5,105 bases of DNA from an uncultured Lachnospiraceae bacterium (lineage in GTDB: Bacteria > Bacillota > Clostridia > Lachnospirales > Lachnospiraceae), in NCBI GenBank assembly GCA_958446555.1, contig CAUCWU010000205.1:1-5105 (forward strand). Direction: 5' to 3'. The first letter of the stretch is position 1. Each line of letters opens with the position of its first letter. Below, piece by piece: positions 1 to 4,884 of the stretch. Under the pieces are notes generated by a model. That model was not told the DNA's origin. It saw only the letters and a list, made by a program, of their open reading frames with translations, and did no database searches. A program made the translations under genes and the position numbers.

Positions 1-448
1 TGATTTCTGCTGCGAACTGACCAACCTTTTCCTTATCGATACCCTTGATGATGATCTTGTTCTGACCGTCCATAACAGTCTCAAGACCCTCTGGATCGAT
101 AATTTCAACCGGGTGAGAATAGCCAAGGTTCAGCACGAGCTTCTTGCCCTGCTTTGCTCCTCTATAACCAACACCATTGATCTCAAGAACCTTCTCGAAG
201 CCAGTGCTCACACCAATAACCATGTTATTGATCAGAGTTCTTGTCAGACCATGTAAAGACTTGCTCTTCTTTGTGTCATTTGGTCTAGTAACAACAACTT
301 CGTTGCCCTCAACCTTAATTCCTAATTCCGGAGCAAAGGTTCTCTCAAGAGTTCCCTTTGGTCCTTTTACAGTCACCATGTTATTTTCTGCTACCGTAAC
401 AGTTACACCTGCTGGGATAGCGATCGGCATCCTTCCAATTCGTGACAT
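1..448 (-). CDS. rplF: 50S ribosomal protein L6, 5' part (3' end outside window)
   Basis: This is the start of L6, a 50S protein near the sarcin-ricin loop and the factor-binding site. I translated 149 codons by hand from base 448 down to base 2; the frame stays open to the window edge. It begins MSRIGRMPIAIPAGV, the usual L6 N-terminus, followed by VTVKGPKGTLER (about residues 25-36), the repeated alpha-beta fold, and EINGVGYRGAKQGKKL (about 89-104) entering the second domain. L6 is normally about 180 residues, so roughly 30 C-terminal residues are missing. Two ATGs lie close together, at 454 and 448. The SD AGGAGG (461-456) leaves one base before the first and seven before the second, so I chose 448, which also matches the family start. 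It follows rpsH across a 98-base spacer. Confidence 0.96.
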   Translation of the reverse strand, partial: MSRIGRMPIAIPAGVTVTVAENNMVTVKGPKGTLERTFAPELGIKVEGNEVVVTRPNDTKKSKSLHGLTRTLINNMVIGVSTGFEKVLEINGVGYRGAKQGKKLVLNLGYSHPVEIIDPEGLETVMDGQNKIIIKGIDKEKVGQFAAEI

Positions 449-455
449 GCCCATA

Positions 456-461
456 CCTCCT
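456..461 (-). promoter_or_regulatory. rplF ribosome binding site that decides the start
   Basis: AGGAGG on the minus strand. It lies seven bases before the ATG at 448 (MSRIGR) and only one base before the in-frame ATG at 454 (MGMSRIGR). The second spacing is too short for normal initiation, so the downstream ATG is preferred. Confidence 0.85.
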
Positions 462-495
462 ATATATGTGGATTCTATTTAAAATGCATGGCAGT

Positions 496-517
496 ATGGC
501 AACCTGATTGCTGCCAC
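496..517 (-). other. Potential RNA hairpin in the rpsH-rplF spacer
   Basis: On the minus strand GUGGCAGC pairs with GUUGCCAU around the six-base loop AAUCAG, giving eight pairs, two of them G-U. A second short stem, GCGA/UCGC with a five-base loop, lies just upstream at 539-527, close after the tandem stop codons of rpsH. No U-run follows either stem, so they do not look like intrinsic terminators. The 98-base spacer holds no gene apart from these structures and the rplF ribosome binding site. Function is unknown. Confidence 0.4.
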
Positions 518-546
518 TTGCCTGATGCGATAATCTCGCTCGCTTA

Positions 547-948
547 TTACCAAACGAACGCTAATACCTCTCCGCCTACATTGAGCTTTCTTGCTTCCTT
601 ATCGGTCATTACACCCTTATTGGTGGAAACGATTGCGATACCAAGTCCGCCCAGAACATGAGGAAGATCCTCACAGTTTGCATATACGCGAAGGCCCGGC
701 TTAGAAATTCTCTTTAAACCAGTGATAACCTTCTCGTTCTTATCCTTACCATACTTTAAAACTACATGGATGTTCTTGAAATTACCATCCTCAACTAACT
801 CATACTTTTCAATATATCCCTCGTTAACCAGGATATCTGCGATTGCAACCTTCATCTTGGATGCCGGAATATCTACTGTATCATGCTTTGCAGTATTTGC
901 ATTACGAATTCTTGTAAGCATATCTGCAATTGGATCGCTCATTGCCAT
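547..948 (-). CDS. rpsH: 30S ribosomal protein S8
   Basis: S8 binds helix 21 of 16S rRNA in the central domain and is a primary assembly protein of the 30S platform. In E. coli it also represses spc translation. The 133-residue product is full length. It begins MAMSDPIADMLTRIRNAN, a typical S8 N-terminus, and contains KRISKPGLRVYA (about 79-90). The C-terminal signature GIAIVSTNKGVMTDKEAR (103-120) precedes the terminal GGEVLAFVW. ATGs occur at 948 and 942. AAGGAGG at 964-958 lies nine bases before the first and fifteen before the second, so 948 is chosen. The end carries tandem stop codons, TAATAA (549-544). It lies 90 bases after rpsN and 98 before rplF, the two widest gaps in the window. 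Confidence 0.98.
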   Translation of the reverse strand: MAMSDPIADMLTRIRNANTAKHDTVDIPASKMKVAIADILVNEGYIEKYELVEDGNFKNIHVVLKYGKDKNEKVITGLKRISKPGLRVYANCEDLPHVLGGLGIAIVSTNKGVMTDKEARKLNVGGEVLAFVW

Positions 949-994
949 TGAAGTTTTCCTCCTTATATACTACTCTTCACTGGTTTGTAAGTCT

Positions 995-1031
995 GGCCGG
1001 GGAGCCGCACAAAGGCAAAAATGCCCTGTGC
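995..1031 (-). other. Two abutting potential RNA hairpins after rpsN
   Basis: On the minus strand, seven bases after the rpsN stop, GCACAG and GGC pair with GCC and UUGUGC (1031-1007). This gives nine pairs, one of them G-U, with one bulged U and the loop AUUUUU. The next bases (1006-995) can form a smaller stem, GGC/GCC, around a C-rich loop with no base between the two stems, so they could stack. No U-run follows, so this is not a clear terminator. It sits in the 90-base rpsN-rpsH spacer, upstream of the rpsH ribosome binding site. A role as a control site is possible but is only inference. Confidence 0.45.
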
Positions 1032-1038
1032 ATGTTGC

Positions 1039-1224
1039 TTACCAGCTTGCCTTCTTAACTCCCGGGATCTCACCCTTATATGCTAATTCACGGAAGCAAA
1101 TTCTGCAGATGCCGTATTTTCTTAAATAAGCGTGCGGACGTCCGCAAATTCTACAACGGGTATATTCCTGTGTAGAAAACTTTGCTTTCTTGGACTGCTT
1201 AATCTTCATAGAAGTCTTTGCCAT
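1039..1224 (-). CDS. rpsN: 30S ribosomal protein S14, zinc-binding (type Z)
   Basis: S14 belongs to the 30S head, near S3 and S19. At 61 residues this is the short zinc-binding form. The four cysteine ligands form two CxxC pairs, C24-R-I-C27 and C40-R-I-C43, separated by 12 residues. Around them, RCRICGRPHAYLRKYGICRI and the C-terminal GEIPGVKKASW are characteristic. The E. coli form is about 100 residues and lacks zinc. Many Firmicutes keep a zinc-independent paralogue elsewhere under zinc control, and none is visible here. The ATG at 1224 follows AGGAGGAG (1238-1231) at six bases. The gap from rplE is 16 bases. Its basic N-terminus (MKIKQSKKAKF) fits rRNA binding. Confidence 0.98.
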   Translation of the reverse strand: MAKTSMKIKQSKKAKFSTQEYTRCRICGRPHAYLRKYGICRICFRELAYKGEIPGVKKASW

Positions 1225-1240
1225 GGAAATCTCCTCCTAA

Positions 1241-1783
1241 TTATTTTTCAAACGGCATATTAAATAATGTCAGTAAATAACGTGCCTCTTCGTCTGTCTT
1301 AGCAGTAGTAACAAAAATGATATCCATACCTCTGGTCTTATCAATCTTGTCATACTCGATCTCAGGGAAGATTAACTGCTCTTTGATACCCAGGGCATAG
1401 TTGCCTCTGCCATCGAAAGAATTAGCGCTTACGCCTCTGAAGTCACGTACACGAGGTAAAGCCAGGTTGATCAGACGATCAGCGAACTCATACATCTTGT
1501 CACCACGAAGAGTGGTCTTGCAACCGATCGGCATACCCTCTCTGATCTTGAAGTTAGCAACGGACTTCTTAGCCTTTGTTACGATAGCCTTCTGTCCGGT
1601 AATGATCTCCATATCCTTTACAGCAGAATCAAGCAGCTTCGCGTTCTCCTTAGCTTCGCCAACACCCATATTTACTACGATCTTGTCAAGCTTCGGAACT
1701 TCCATGATGTTCTTGTAGCCGAACTTCTTAATCATGGCATCAACCATCTCGTTCTGATACATTTCCTTTAATCTTGCACTCAC
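1241..1783 (-). CDS. rplE: 50S ribosomal protein L5
   Basis: L5 binds 5S rRNA in the central protuberance and contacts the P-site tRNA and the 30S head. The 180-residue product has the usual length. Recognisable parts are KIVVNMGVGEA (34-44), the family signature MEIITGQKAIVTKAKKS (58-74), the block LPRVRDFRGVSANSFDGRGN (109-128), and the end LTLFNMPFEK. The start is GTG at 1783, giving (M)SARLKEMYQNEM. AGGAGG (1798-1793) lies nine bases upstream, and the sequence aligns with the usual MSRLKEKY start; the next ATG (codon 8) would cut conserved residues. It lies 25 bases after rplX and 16 before rpsN. Confidence 0.98.
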   Translation of the reverse strand: MSARLKEMYQNEMVDAMIKKFGYKNIMEVPKLDKIVVNMGVGEAKENAKLLDSAVKDMEIITGQKAIVTKAKKSVANFKIREGMPIGCKTTLRGDKMYEFADRLINLALPRVRDFRGVSANSFDGRGNYALGIKEQLIFPEIEYDKIDKTRGMDIIFVTTAKTDEEARYLLTLFNMPFEK

Positions 1784-1808
1784 TGTTTCTTACCTCCTCT
1801 CTGTATTA

Positions 1809-2117
1809 TTAGTCGATAACCTCGCCGGTCTTCTTGTTTACACGAACCTTCTTGCCGTCCTGAACAGAGAAGCCAACTCTTACAGCCTGTCCCTTAGCGC
1901 TGTACATAACGTTGGAAAGATCGATCGGAGCTTCCTTCTCGATGATTCCGCCCTGCTGATTAGCTGCGCTTGGCTTTCTGTGCTTTGTTACCATGTTAAC
2001 GCCCTCAACAACAACCTTGTTGTTCTTTGCGTCTACAGAAAGGACCTTGCCTTCCTTTTCCTTATCCTTACCGGCGATAACCTTAACGGTATCGCCCTTC
2101 TTAATCTTGCTAGCCAC
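1809..2117 (-). CDS. rplX: 50S ribosomal protein L24
   Basis: L24 is an early assembly protein that binds the 5' domain of 23S rRNA near the exit tunnel. The product is 102 residues, normal for the family. An N-terminal KOW-type segment runs over about residues 4-36 (KIKKGDTVKVIAGKDKEKEG). It is followed by VVVEGVNMVTKHRKP (36-50), then QGGIIEKEAPIDLSNVM (55-71), and it ends in the basic KKVRVNKKTGEVID. The start is GTG at 2117, nine bases after AAGGAGG (2133-2127). The first two A bases of this SD lie in the rplN stop codon, so the two genes are separated by only 14 bases and translational coupling is plausible. Confidence 0.98.
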   Translation of the reverse strand: MASKIKKGDTVKVIAGKDKEKEGKVLSVDAKNNKVVVEGVNMVTKHRKPSAANQQGGIIEKEAPIDLSNVMYSAKGQAVRVGFSVQDGKKVRVNKKTGEVID

Positions 2118-2126
2118 AGTCGTGAT

Positions 2127-2133
2127 CCTCCTT
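2127..2133 (-). promoter_or_regulatory. rplX ribosome binding site overlapping the rplN stop
   Basis: AAGGAGG on the minus strand, nine bases before the GTG start of rplX. Its first two bases belong to the TAA stop of rplN (2134-2132), so a ribosome terminating on rplN covers the initiation site of rplX. The strong SD supports the GTG start. Confidence 0.85.
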
Positions 2134-2500
2134 ATAATACTTCCGGAGCCAGAGAAACGATCTTCATGAACTGCTTCTCTCTTAACTCTCTTGCAACTGG
2201 TCCAAAAATACGGGTTCCTCTTGGAGTCTTATCCTCCTTGATAATAACTGCTGCGTTCTCATCGAACTTGATATAAGAACCGTCTGCACGATGAACACCC
2301 TTTACAGTACGAACAACTACGGCCTTTACAACGTCGCCCTTCTTTACAACACCGCCTGGTGTTGCATCTTTAACGGAAGCAACGATAACATCACCGATAT
2401 CTGCATATCTTCTTGTAGATCCACCCATAACACGGATGCAAAGGAGCTCCTTTGCTCCGCTGTTATCAGCAACCTTTAATCTGGTTTCCTGCTGAATCAT
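2132..2500 (-). CDS. rplN: 50S ribosomal protein L14
   Basis: L14 sits on the 50S face that meets the 30S, contacts 16S rRNA in an intersubunit bridge, and in many bacteria is the target of the silencing factor RsfS. The 122-residue product has the exact usual length. It begins MIQQETRLKVADNSGAKEL, with the near-invariant DNSGA at 12-16. The central signature VVVRTVKGVHRADGSYIKFD covers about 61-80, followed by ENAAVII. It ends with GTRIFGPVARELRE and MKIVSLAPEVL. The ATG at 2500 lies six bases after AAGGAG. It is the first gene of the spc half and follows rpsQ across a 65-base gap that contains a perfect hairpin. Confidence 0.98.
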   Translation of the reverse strand: MIQQETRLKVADNSGAKELLCIRVMGGSTRRYADIGDVIVASVKDATPGGVVKKGDVVKAVVVRTVKGVHRADGSYIKFDENAAVIIKEDKTPRGTRIFGPVARELREKQFMKIVSLAPEVL

Positions 2501-2515
2501 GCCTTACTCCTTCCG

Positions 2516-2533
2516 TCCTGAAACGATTCAGGA
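2516..2533 (-). other. Perfect hairpin in the rpsQ-rplN gap
   Basis: The inverted repeat TCCTGAA/TTCAGGA gives seven uninterrupted pairs around a four-base loop (UCGU in the transcript). One base separates its 3' arm from the rplN ribosome binding sequence GGAAGGAG (2514-2507). No U-run follows, so it is unlikely to be an intrinsic terminator. The position corresponds to the boundary where E. coli has its spc promoter; I found no convincing -35/-10 pair here. It could affect access to the rplN start or mark an RNA processing site; both are inference. Confidence 0.5.
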
Positions 2534-2565
2534 TCTATTCATTAACTCACTTGAAAATCGAAAAA

Positions 2566-2823
2566 TTACTTCGCACGCTCGATTACTTCAACCAGTCTCC
2601 ATCTCTTGTCCTTGGACAGCGGTCTGGTCTCCATAACCTTTACGGTGTCACCGATGTTGCAGGTGTTGTTCTCGTCGTGAGCCTTCAGCTTGTAGGTTCT
2701 CTTAACGATCTTACCGATAACCGGGTGCTTTACATTATTCTCAACAGCAACGACAATGGTCTTGTCCATCTTGTTGCTGACAACCTTACCTGTACGGGTC
2801 TTTCTCAGATTTCTCTCTTCCAT
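2566..2823 (-). CDS. rpsQ: 30S ribosomal protein S17
   Basis: S17 is a primary 16S-binding protein with an OB fold in the lower 30S body. From the chosen start the product is 85 residues, the usual length. It has MEERNLRKTRTGKVVSNKMD at the N-terminus, then KTIVVAVEN, YKLKAHDENN (44-53), and the family signature GDTVKVMETRPLSKDKRW (58-75). Three in-frame ATGs exist, at 2844, 2829 and 2823. AAAGGA (2835-2830) lies six bases before the one at 2823 and directly abuts the one at 2829. The ATG at 2844 has only a weak AAGG and would add seven residues not usual in the family. That longer form (92 residues, 2566-2844) cannot be excluded; it would start directly after the rpmC stop. Confidence 0.95.
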   Translation of the reverse strand: MEERNLRKTRTGKVVSNKMDKTIVVAVENNVKHPVIGKIVKRTYKLKAHDENNTCNIGDTVKVMETRPLSKDKRWRLVEVIERAK

Positions 2824-2829
2824 AACCAT

Positions 2830-2835
2830 TCCTTT
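2830..2835 (-). promoter_or_regulatory. rpsQ ribosome binding site favouring the shorter start
   Basis: AAAGGA on the minus strand, six bases before the ATG at 2823 (MEERNLRK). It lies inside the extended reading frame that would begin at 2844. Its presence and the family N-terminus both favour the shorter protein. Confidence 0.6.
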
Positions 2836-2844
2836 CGTTGCCAT

Positions 2845-3045
2845 TTAGTTTGCCTTGGCAGCCAAAACAGTCTGAATTCTTGCGATATTCTTGCGAACCT
2901 CTTTGATTCTGCTGGTATTATCTAACTGGTTGGTTGCATTCTGGAATCTTAAATTAAAAAGTTCCTTCTTAGCAGCTACTAATTCTTCATTTAACTCTGC
3001 GGACGATTTCGCATTAAGTTCTTCTACATACTTATTAATTTTCAC
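2845..3045 (-). CDS. rpmC: 50S ribosomal protein L29
   Basis: L29 is a small two-helix protein by the peptide exit tunnel, next to L23, in the area where nascent-chain factors dock. The 66-residue product is (M)KINKYVEEL, a helical hairpin with ELNEELVAAKKELFNLRFQN (17-36), and the signature NTSRIKEVRKNIARIQTV (43-60). The frame is also open from a GTG at 3054, which would add ITV. However, that GTG lies inside the SD-like run AAGGCGGTGAT (3060-3050), whereas the GTG at 3045 stands correctly behind it and gives the family start MKINK. The gene overlaps the end of rplP by 11 bases in another frame, which suggests coupled translation. Confidence 0.95.
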   Translation of the reverse strand: MKINKYVEELNAKSSAELNEELVAAKKELFNLRFQNATNQLDNTSRIKEVRKNIARIQTVLAAKAN

Positions 3046-3472
3046 TGTTATCACCGCCTTCTAAGTCTGCCTTGGAAACGATCTTACACTTCAGTGGCAA
3101 CTTGTGTGTTGCAAGACGAAGAGCTTCCTTTGCTGTTGCTTCATCCACACCGCCGATCTCGAAGAGAACGCGGCCTGGCTTTACTACTGCTACCCAATAC
3201 TCCAGAGCACCCTTTCCGGAACCCATACGGGTCTCAGCCGGCTTTGCGGATACTGGCTTATCTGGGAAAATCTTAATGAATACCTGGCCACCACGCTTGA
3301 TGTAACGTGTCATGGCAATACGGGCTGCCTCGATCTGGTTGGACTTGATCCAACAAGGCTCGGTAGCAACAATACCGTACTCACCATAGGTGATCGTAGT
3401 TCCTCTGTTAGCCTTACCAGCCATAGAACCGCGGAACTGCTTACGACGCTTAACTCTCTTTGGCATTAACAT
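3035..3472 (-). CDS. rplP: 50S ribosomal protein L16
   Basis: L16 is a late-assembly 50S protein that helps position A-site tRNA and organises the central protuberance side of the peptidyl transferase centre. The 145-residue product has the normal length. It begins MLMPKRVKRRKQFRGSMAGK. NQIEAARIAMTRYIKRGGQV (45-64) is followed by the signature RMGSGKGALEYWVAVVKPGR (82-101), and then by LRLATHKLPLKCKIV. ATGs occur at 3472 and 3466. The purine-rich SD, with core AGGGAG at 3490-3485 inside the end of rpsC, leaves 12 and 18 bases respectively. The first is better and agrees with the family start (ML-PKR). The gap to rpsC is two bases, and the 3' end overlaps rpmC. Confidence 0.98.
   Translation of the reverse strand: MLMPKRVKRRKQFRGSMAGKANRGTTITYGEYGIVATEPCWIKSNQIEAARIAMTRYIKRGGQVFIKIFPDKPVSAKPAETRMGSGKGALEYWVAVVKPGRVLFEIGGVDEATAKEALRLATHKLPLKCKIVSKADLEGGDNSEN
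3050..3060 (-). promoter_or_regulatory. rpmC ribosome binding site inside rplP
   Basis: AAGGCGGTGAT on the minus strand matches ten of eleven bases of AAGGAGGTGAT, the complement of the usual 16S 3' end. It lies entirely inside the rplP coding region. From the AAGGCGG core to the GTG at 3045 there are eight bases. The earlier GTG at 3054-3052 is part of this element and so is an unlikely start. Confidence 0.75.
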
Positions 3473-3474
3473 AA

Positions 3475-4134
3475 TTATTTATCGCTCCCTTCCTTGTTAG
3501 ACTTGGTAGGAAGGACCTCACCCTTGTAGATCCAAACCTTAACACCAACCTTACCATAGGTGGTATTTGCCTCTGCGAAACCGTAATCGATGTCAGCACG
3601 CAGAGTCTGCAGCGGGATAGTTCCATCGCTGTAGGTCTCGGTACGGGCCATATCAGCACCGCCCAGACGTCCGGAACAGGTTGTCTTGATACCAAGAGCA
3701 CCAGACTTCATAGCTCTGCTCATAACGGACTTCATAGCTCTACGGAAAGATACACGGTTCTCAAGCTGTGCAGCGATGTTCTCAGCTACTAAAACAGCTT
3801 CCTTATCCGGTCTCTTAACCTCTTTAATATCTACAAAAACCTTCTTGCCATTTACATACGGAGCAAGCTCGCCCTTTAACTTCTCGATCTCAGCTCCGCC
3901 CTTGCCGATTACAATACCCGGCTTAGCAGTGAAGATAATAATCTTAACACGATCTGATGCACGCTCGATATCGATCTTAGATACACCAGCACTGTATAAT
4001 TTCTTCTTTAAGAACTTTCTGATATTGTAGTCCTCTACAAGGTTATCAGAAAAATCAGCTTCAGCATACCACTTGGAATTCCAGTCCTTGATGATGCCGA
4101 CTCTCATGCCATGAGGATTAACTTTCTGTCCCAT
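3475..4134 (-). CDS. rpsC: 30S ribosomal protein S3
   Basis: S3 lies at the mRNA entry site on the solvent side of the 30S head, with S4 and S5, and takes part in mRNA unwinding. The product is 219 residues, usual for Firmicutes. It begins MGQKVNPHGMRVGIIKDWNS. A type 2 KH domain holds the GKGG loop at 77-80 in KPGIVIGKGGAEIEKLKGEL. R131, R132 and K135 match the basic residues linked to helicase activity in E. coli. The C-terminal domain has GLGGADMARTE-like GRLGGADMARTETYSDG (155-171) and LRADIDYGFAEA (178-189). The ATG at 4134 follows AGGAGG (4145-4140) at five bases, and the gap from rplV is 12 bases. Confidence 0.98.
   Translation of the reverse strand: MGQKVNPHGMRVGIIKDWNSKWYAEADFSDNLVEDYNIRKFLKKKLYSAGVSKIDIERASDRVKIIIFTAKPGIVIGKGGAEIEKLKGELAPYVNGKKVFVDIKEVKRPDKEAVLVAENIAAQLENRVSFRRAMKSVMSRAMKSGALGIKTTCSGRLGGADMARTETYSDGTIPLQTLRADIDYGFAEANTTYGKVGVKVWIYKGEVLPTKSNKEGSDK
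3485..3495 (-). promoter_or_regulatory. rplP ribosome binding site inside rpsC
   Basis: The purine run AAGGAAGGGAG on the minus strand lies within the last codons of rpsC and ends 12 bases before the ATG at 3472. The spacing is longer than at the other genes of the window. The initiation region thus overlaps the rpsC stop, consistent with reinitiation by ribosomes finishing S3. Confidence 0.6.
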
Positions 4135-4146
4135 AGTGCCCTCCTA

Positions 4147-4533
4147 TTATTTCTCGTTCAGAACTACAGTAATGTGGCTTGTTCTCTTTAAGATACGATA
4201 AGCTCTACCCTGTGCTCTCGGTTTGATTCTCTTCATGGTAGGTGCCTGGTTAGCGTAGCACTCCTCTACGTACAGGTTACCTGCCTTCATTCCATTATTG
4301 TTCTCTGCGTTAGCTACTGCAGACTCAAGCAGCTTCTTGATTAAAGAAGATGCATATCTCGGATTGTAAGTTACAATACCAAGTGCAGTTGCCACGTCCT
4401 TGCCTCTAATGGCATCTAATACAAAACAAGCCTTCTGAACAGAAACTCTTGCATAAGAAAGGGTTGCAGATGGTCTGGTGTCCTTCTGCTCATTTCTTGC
4501 TCTCTTAATTTGGGATCTATGTCCTTTTGCCAT
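4147..4533 (-). CDS. rplV: 50S ribosomal protein L22 with N-terminal extension
   Basis: L22 lines the peptide exit tunnel; its long beta-hairpin forms part of the constriction with L4. The product is 128 residues against about 110 in E. coli. The core starts near residue 25 (LSYARVSVQKACFVLDAIRG), followed by SAVANAENNNGM (71-82). The hairpin is TMKRIKPRAQGRAYRILKRT (99-118). M100-K101-R102 correspond to the E. coli MKR (82-84), whose deletion gives macrolide resistance, and they are intact. The extra residues are a basic N-terminal segment, MAKGHRSQIKRARNEQKDTR, which I recall from Lachnospiraceae homologues. The ATG at 4533 follows AAAGGAGG (core AGGAGG 4550-4545) at 11 bases, and no later in-frame ATG has such a site. 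The gap from rpsS is 32 bases. Confidence 0.97.
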   Translation of the reverse strand: MAKGHRSQIKRARNEQKDTRPSATLSYARVSVQKACFVLDAIRGKDVATALGIVTYNPRYASSLIKKLLESAVANAENNNGMKAGNLYVEECYANQAPTMKRIKPRAQGRAYRILKRTSHITVVLNEK

Positions 4534-4565
4534 GACTTGTGTTACCTCCTTTCAAGTATATCCGA

Positions 4566-4844
4566 TTAACGTTTGCTCTTCTTGTCGTCCTTGCCGTGAC
4601 CTCTAAAGGTTCTGGTAGCAACGAATTCGCCCAGCTTATGACCTACCATATCCTCGGTAACATATACCGGAACATGCTTTCTTCCGTCATGAACTGCAAT
4701 TGTATGTCCAACCATCTGCGGGAAGATTGTAGAACGACGAGACCAGGTCTTAATAACCTGCTTCTGTCCCGCTGCGTTCATAGCGTCTACCTTCTTCAGT
4801 AAACTCTCGTCAGCAAATGGTCCTTTCTTTAATGAGCGAGCCAT
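4566..4844 (-). CDS. rpsS: 30S ribosomal protein S19
   Basis: S19 sits on top of the 30S head, pairs with S13, and contacts the A-site tRNA area and the 50S through an intersubunit bridge. The 92-residue product is the standard length. It begins MARSLKKGPFADESLLKKVD, then has KTWSRRSTIFPQMVGHTIAV (32-51). The family signature, with residues HVPVYVTEDMVGHKLGEFVA (57-76), precedes TRTFRGHGKDDKKSKR. The ATG at 4844 lies nine bases after AGGAGG (4859-4854). The gap from rplB is 40 bases and that to rplV 32, both without other features. The order rplB-rpsS-rplV is the universal S10 order. Confidence 0.98.
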   Translation of the reverse strand: MARSLKKGPFADESLLKKVDAMNAAGQKQVIKTWSRRSTIFPQMVGHTIAVHDGRKHVPVYVTEDMVGHKLGEFVATRTFRGHGKDDKKSKR

Positions 4845-4884
4845 AGGTTTTAACCTCCTTAATTCGATTCAATATCGGACGAAA

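Noticed and set aside
1007..1031. A possible intrinsic terminator after rpsN.
   Set aside because: The hairpin is followed by GC-rich sequence and not by a U-run, and the same cluster continues downstream with rpsH and rplF.
2501..2565. A possible spc promoter in the rpsQ-rplN gap.
   Set aside because: No -35 and -10 elements with acceptable match and 16-18 base spacing were found; the best candidates were weak AT-rich sequence.
2452..2925. A 157-codon open frame on the plus strand opposite rpmC, rpsQ and rplN.
   Set aside because: It runs antisense to conserved ribosomal protein genes, resembles no known family, and has no SD. It is a chance frame, as are the other plus-strand frames in the window.
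3450..3701. An 83-codon minus-strand frame inside rpsC and the start of rplP.
   Set aside because: It overlaps the full-length S3 frame, which has clear family motifs throughout. The alternative frame has no recognisable domain.
4845..4856. A short palindrome AGGT/ACCT overlapping the rpsS SD.
   Set aside because: It offers only four pairs with a four-base loop, and SD-to-start regions give such matches by chance.
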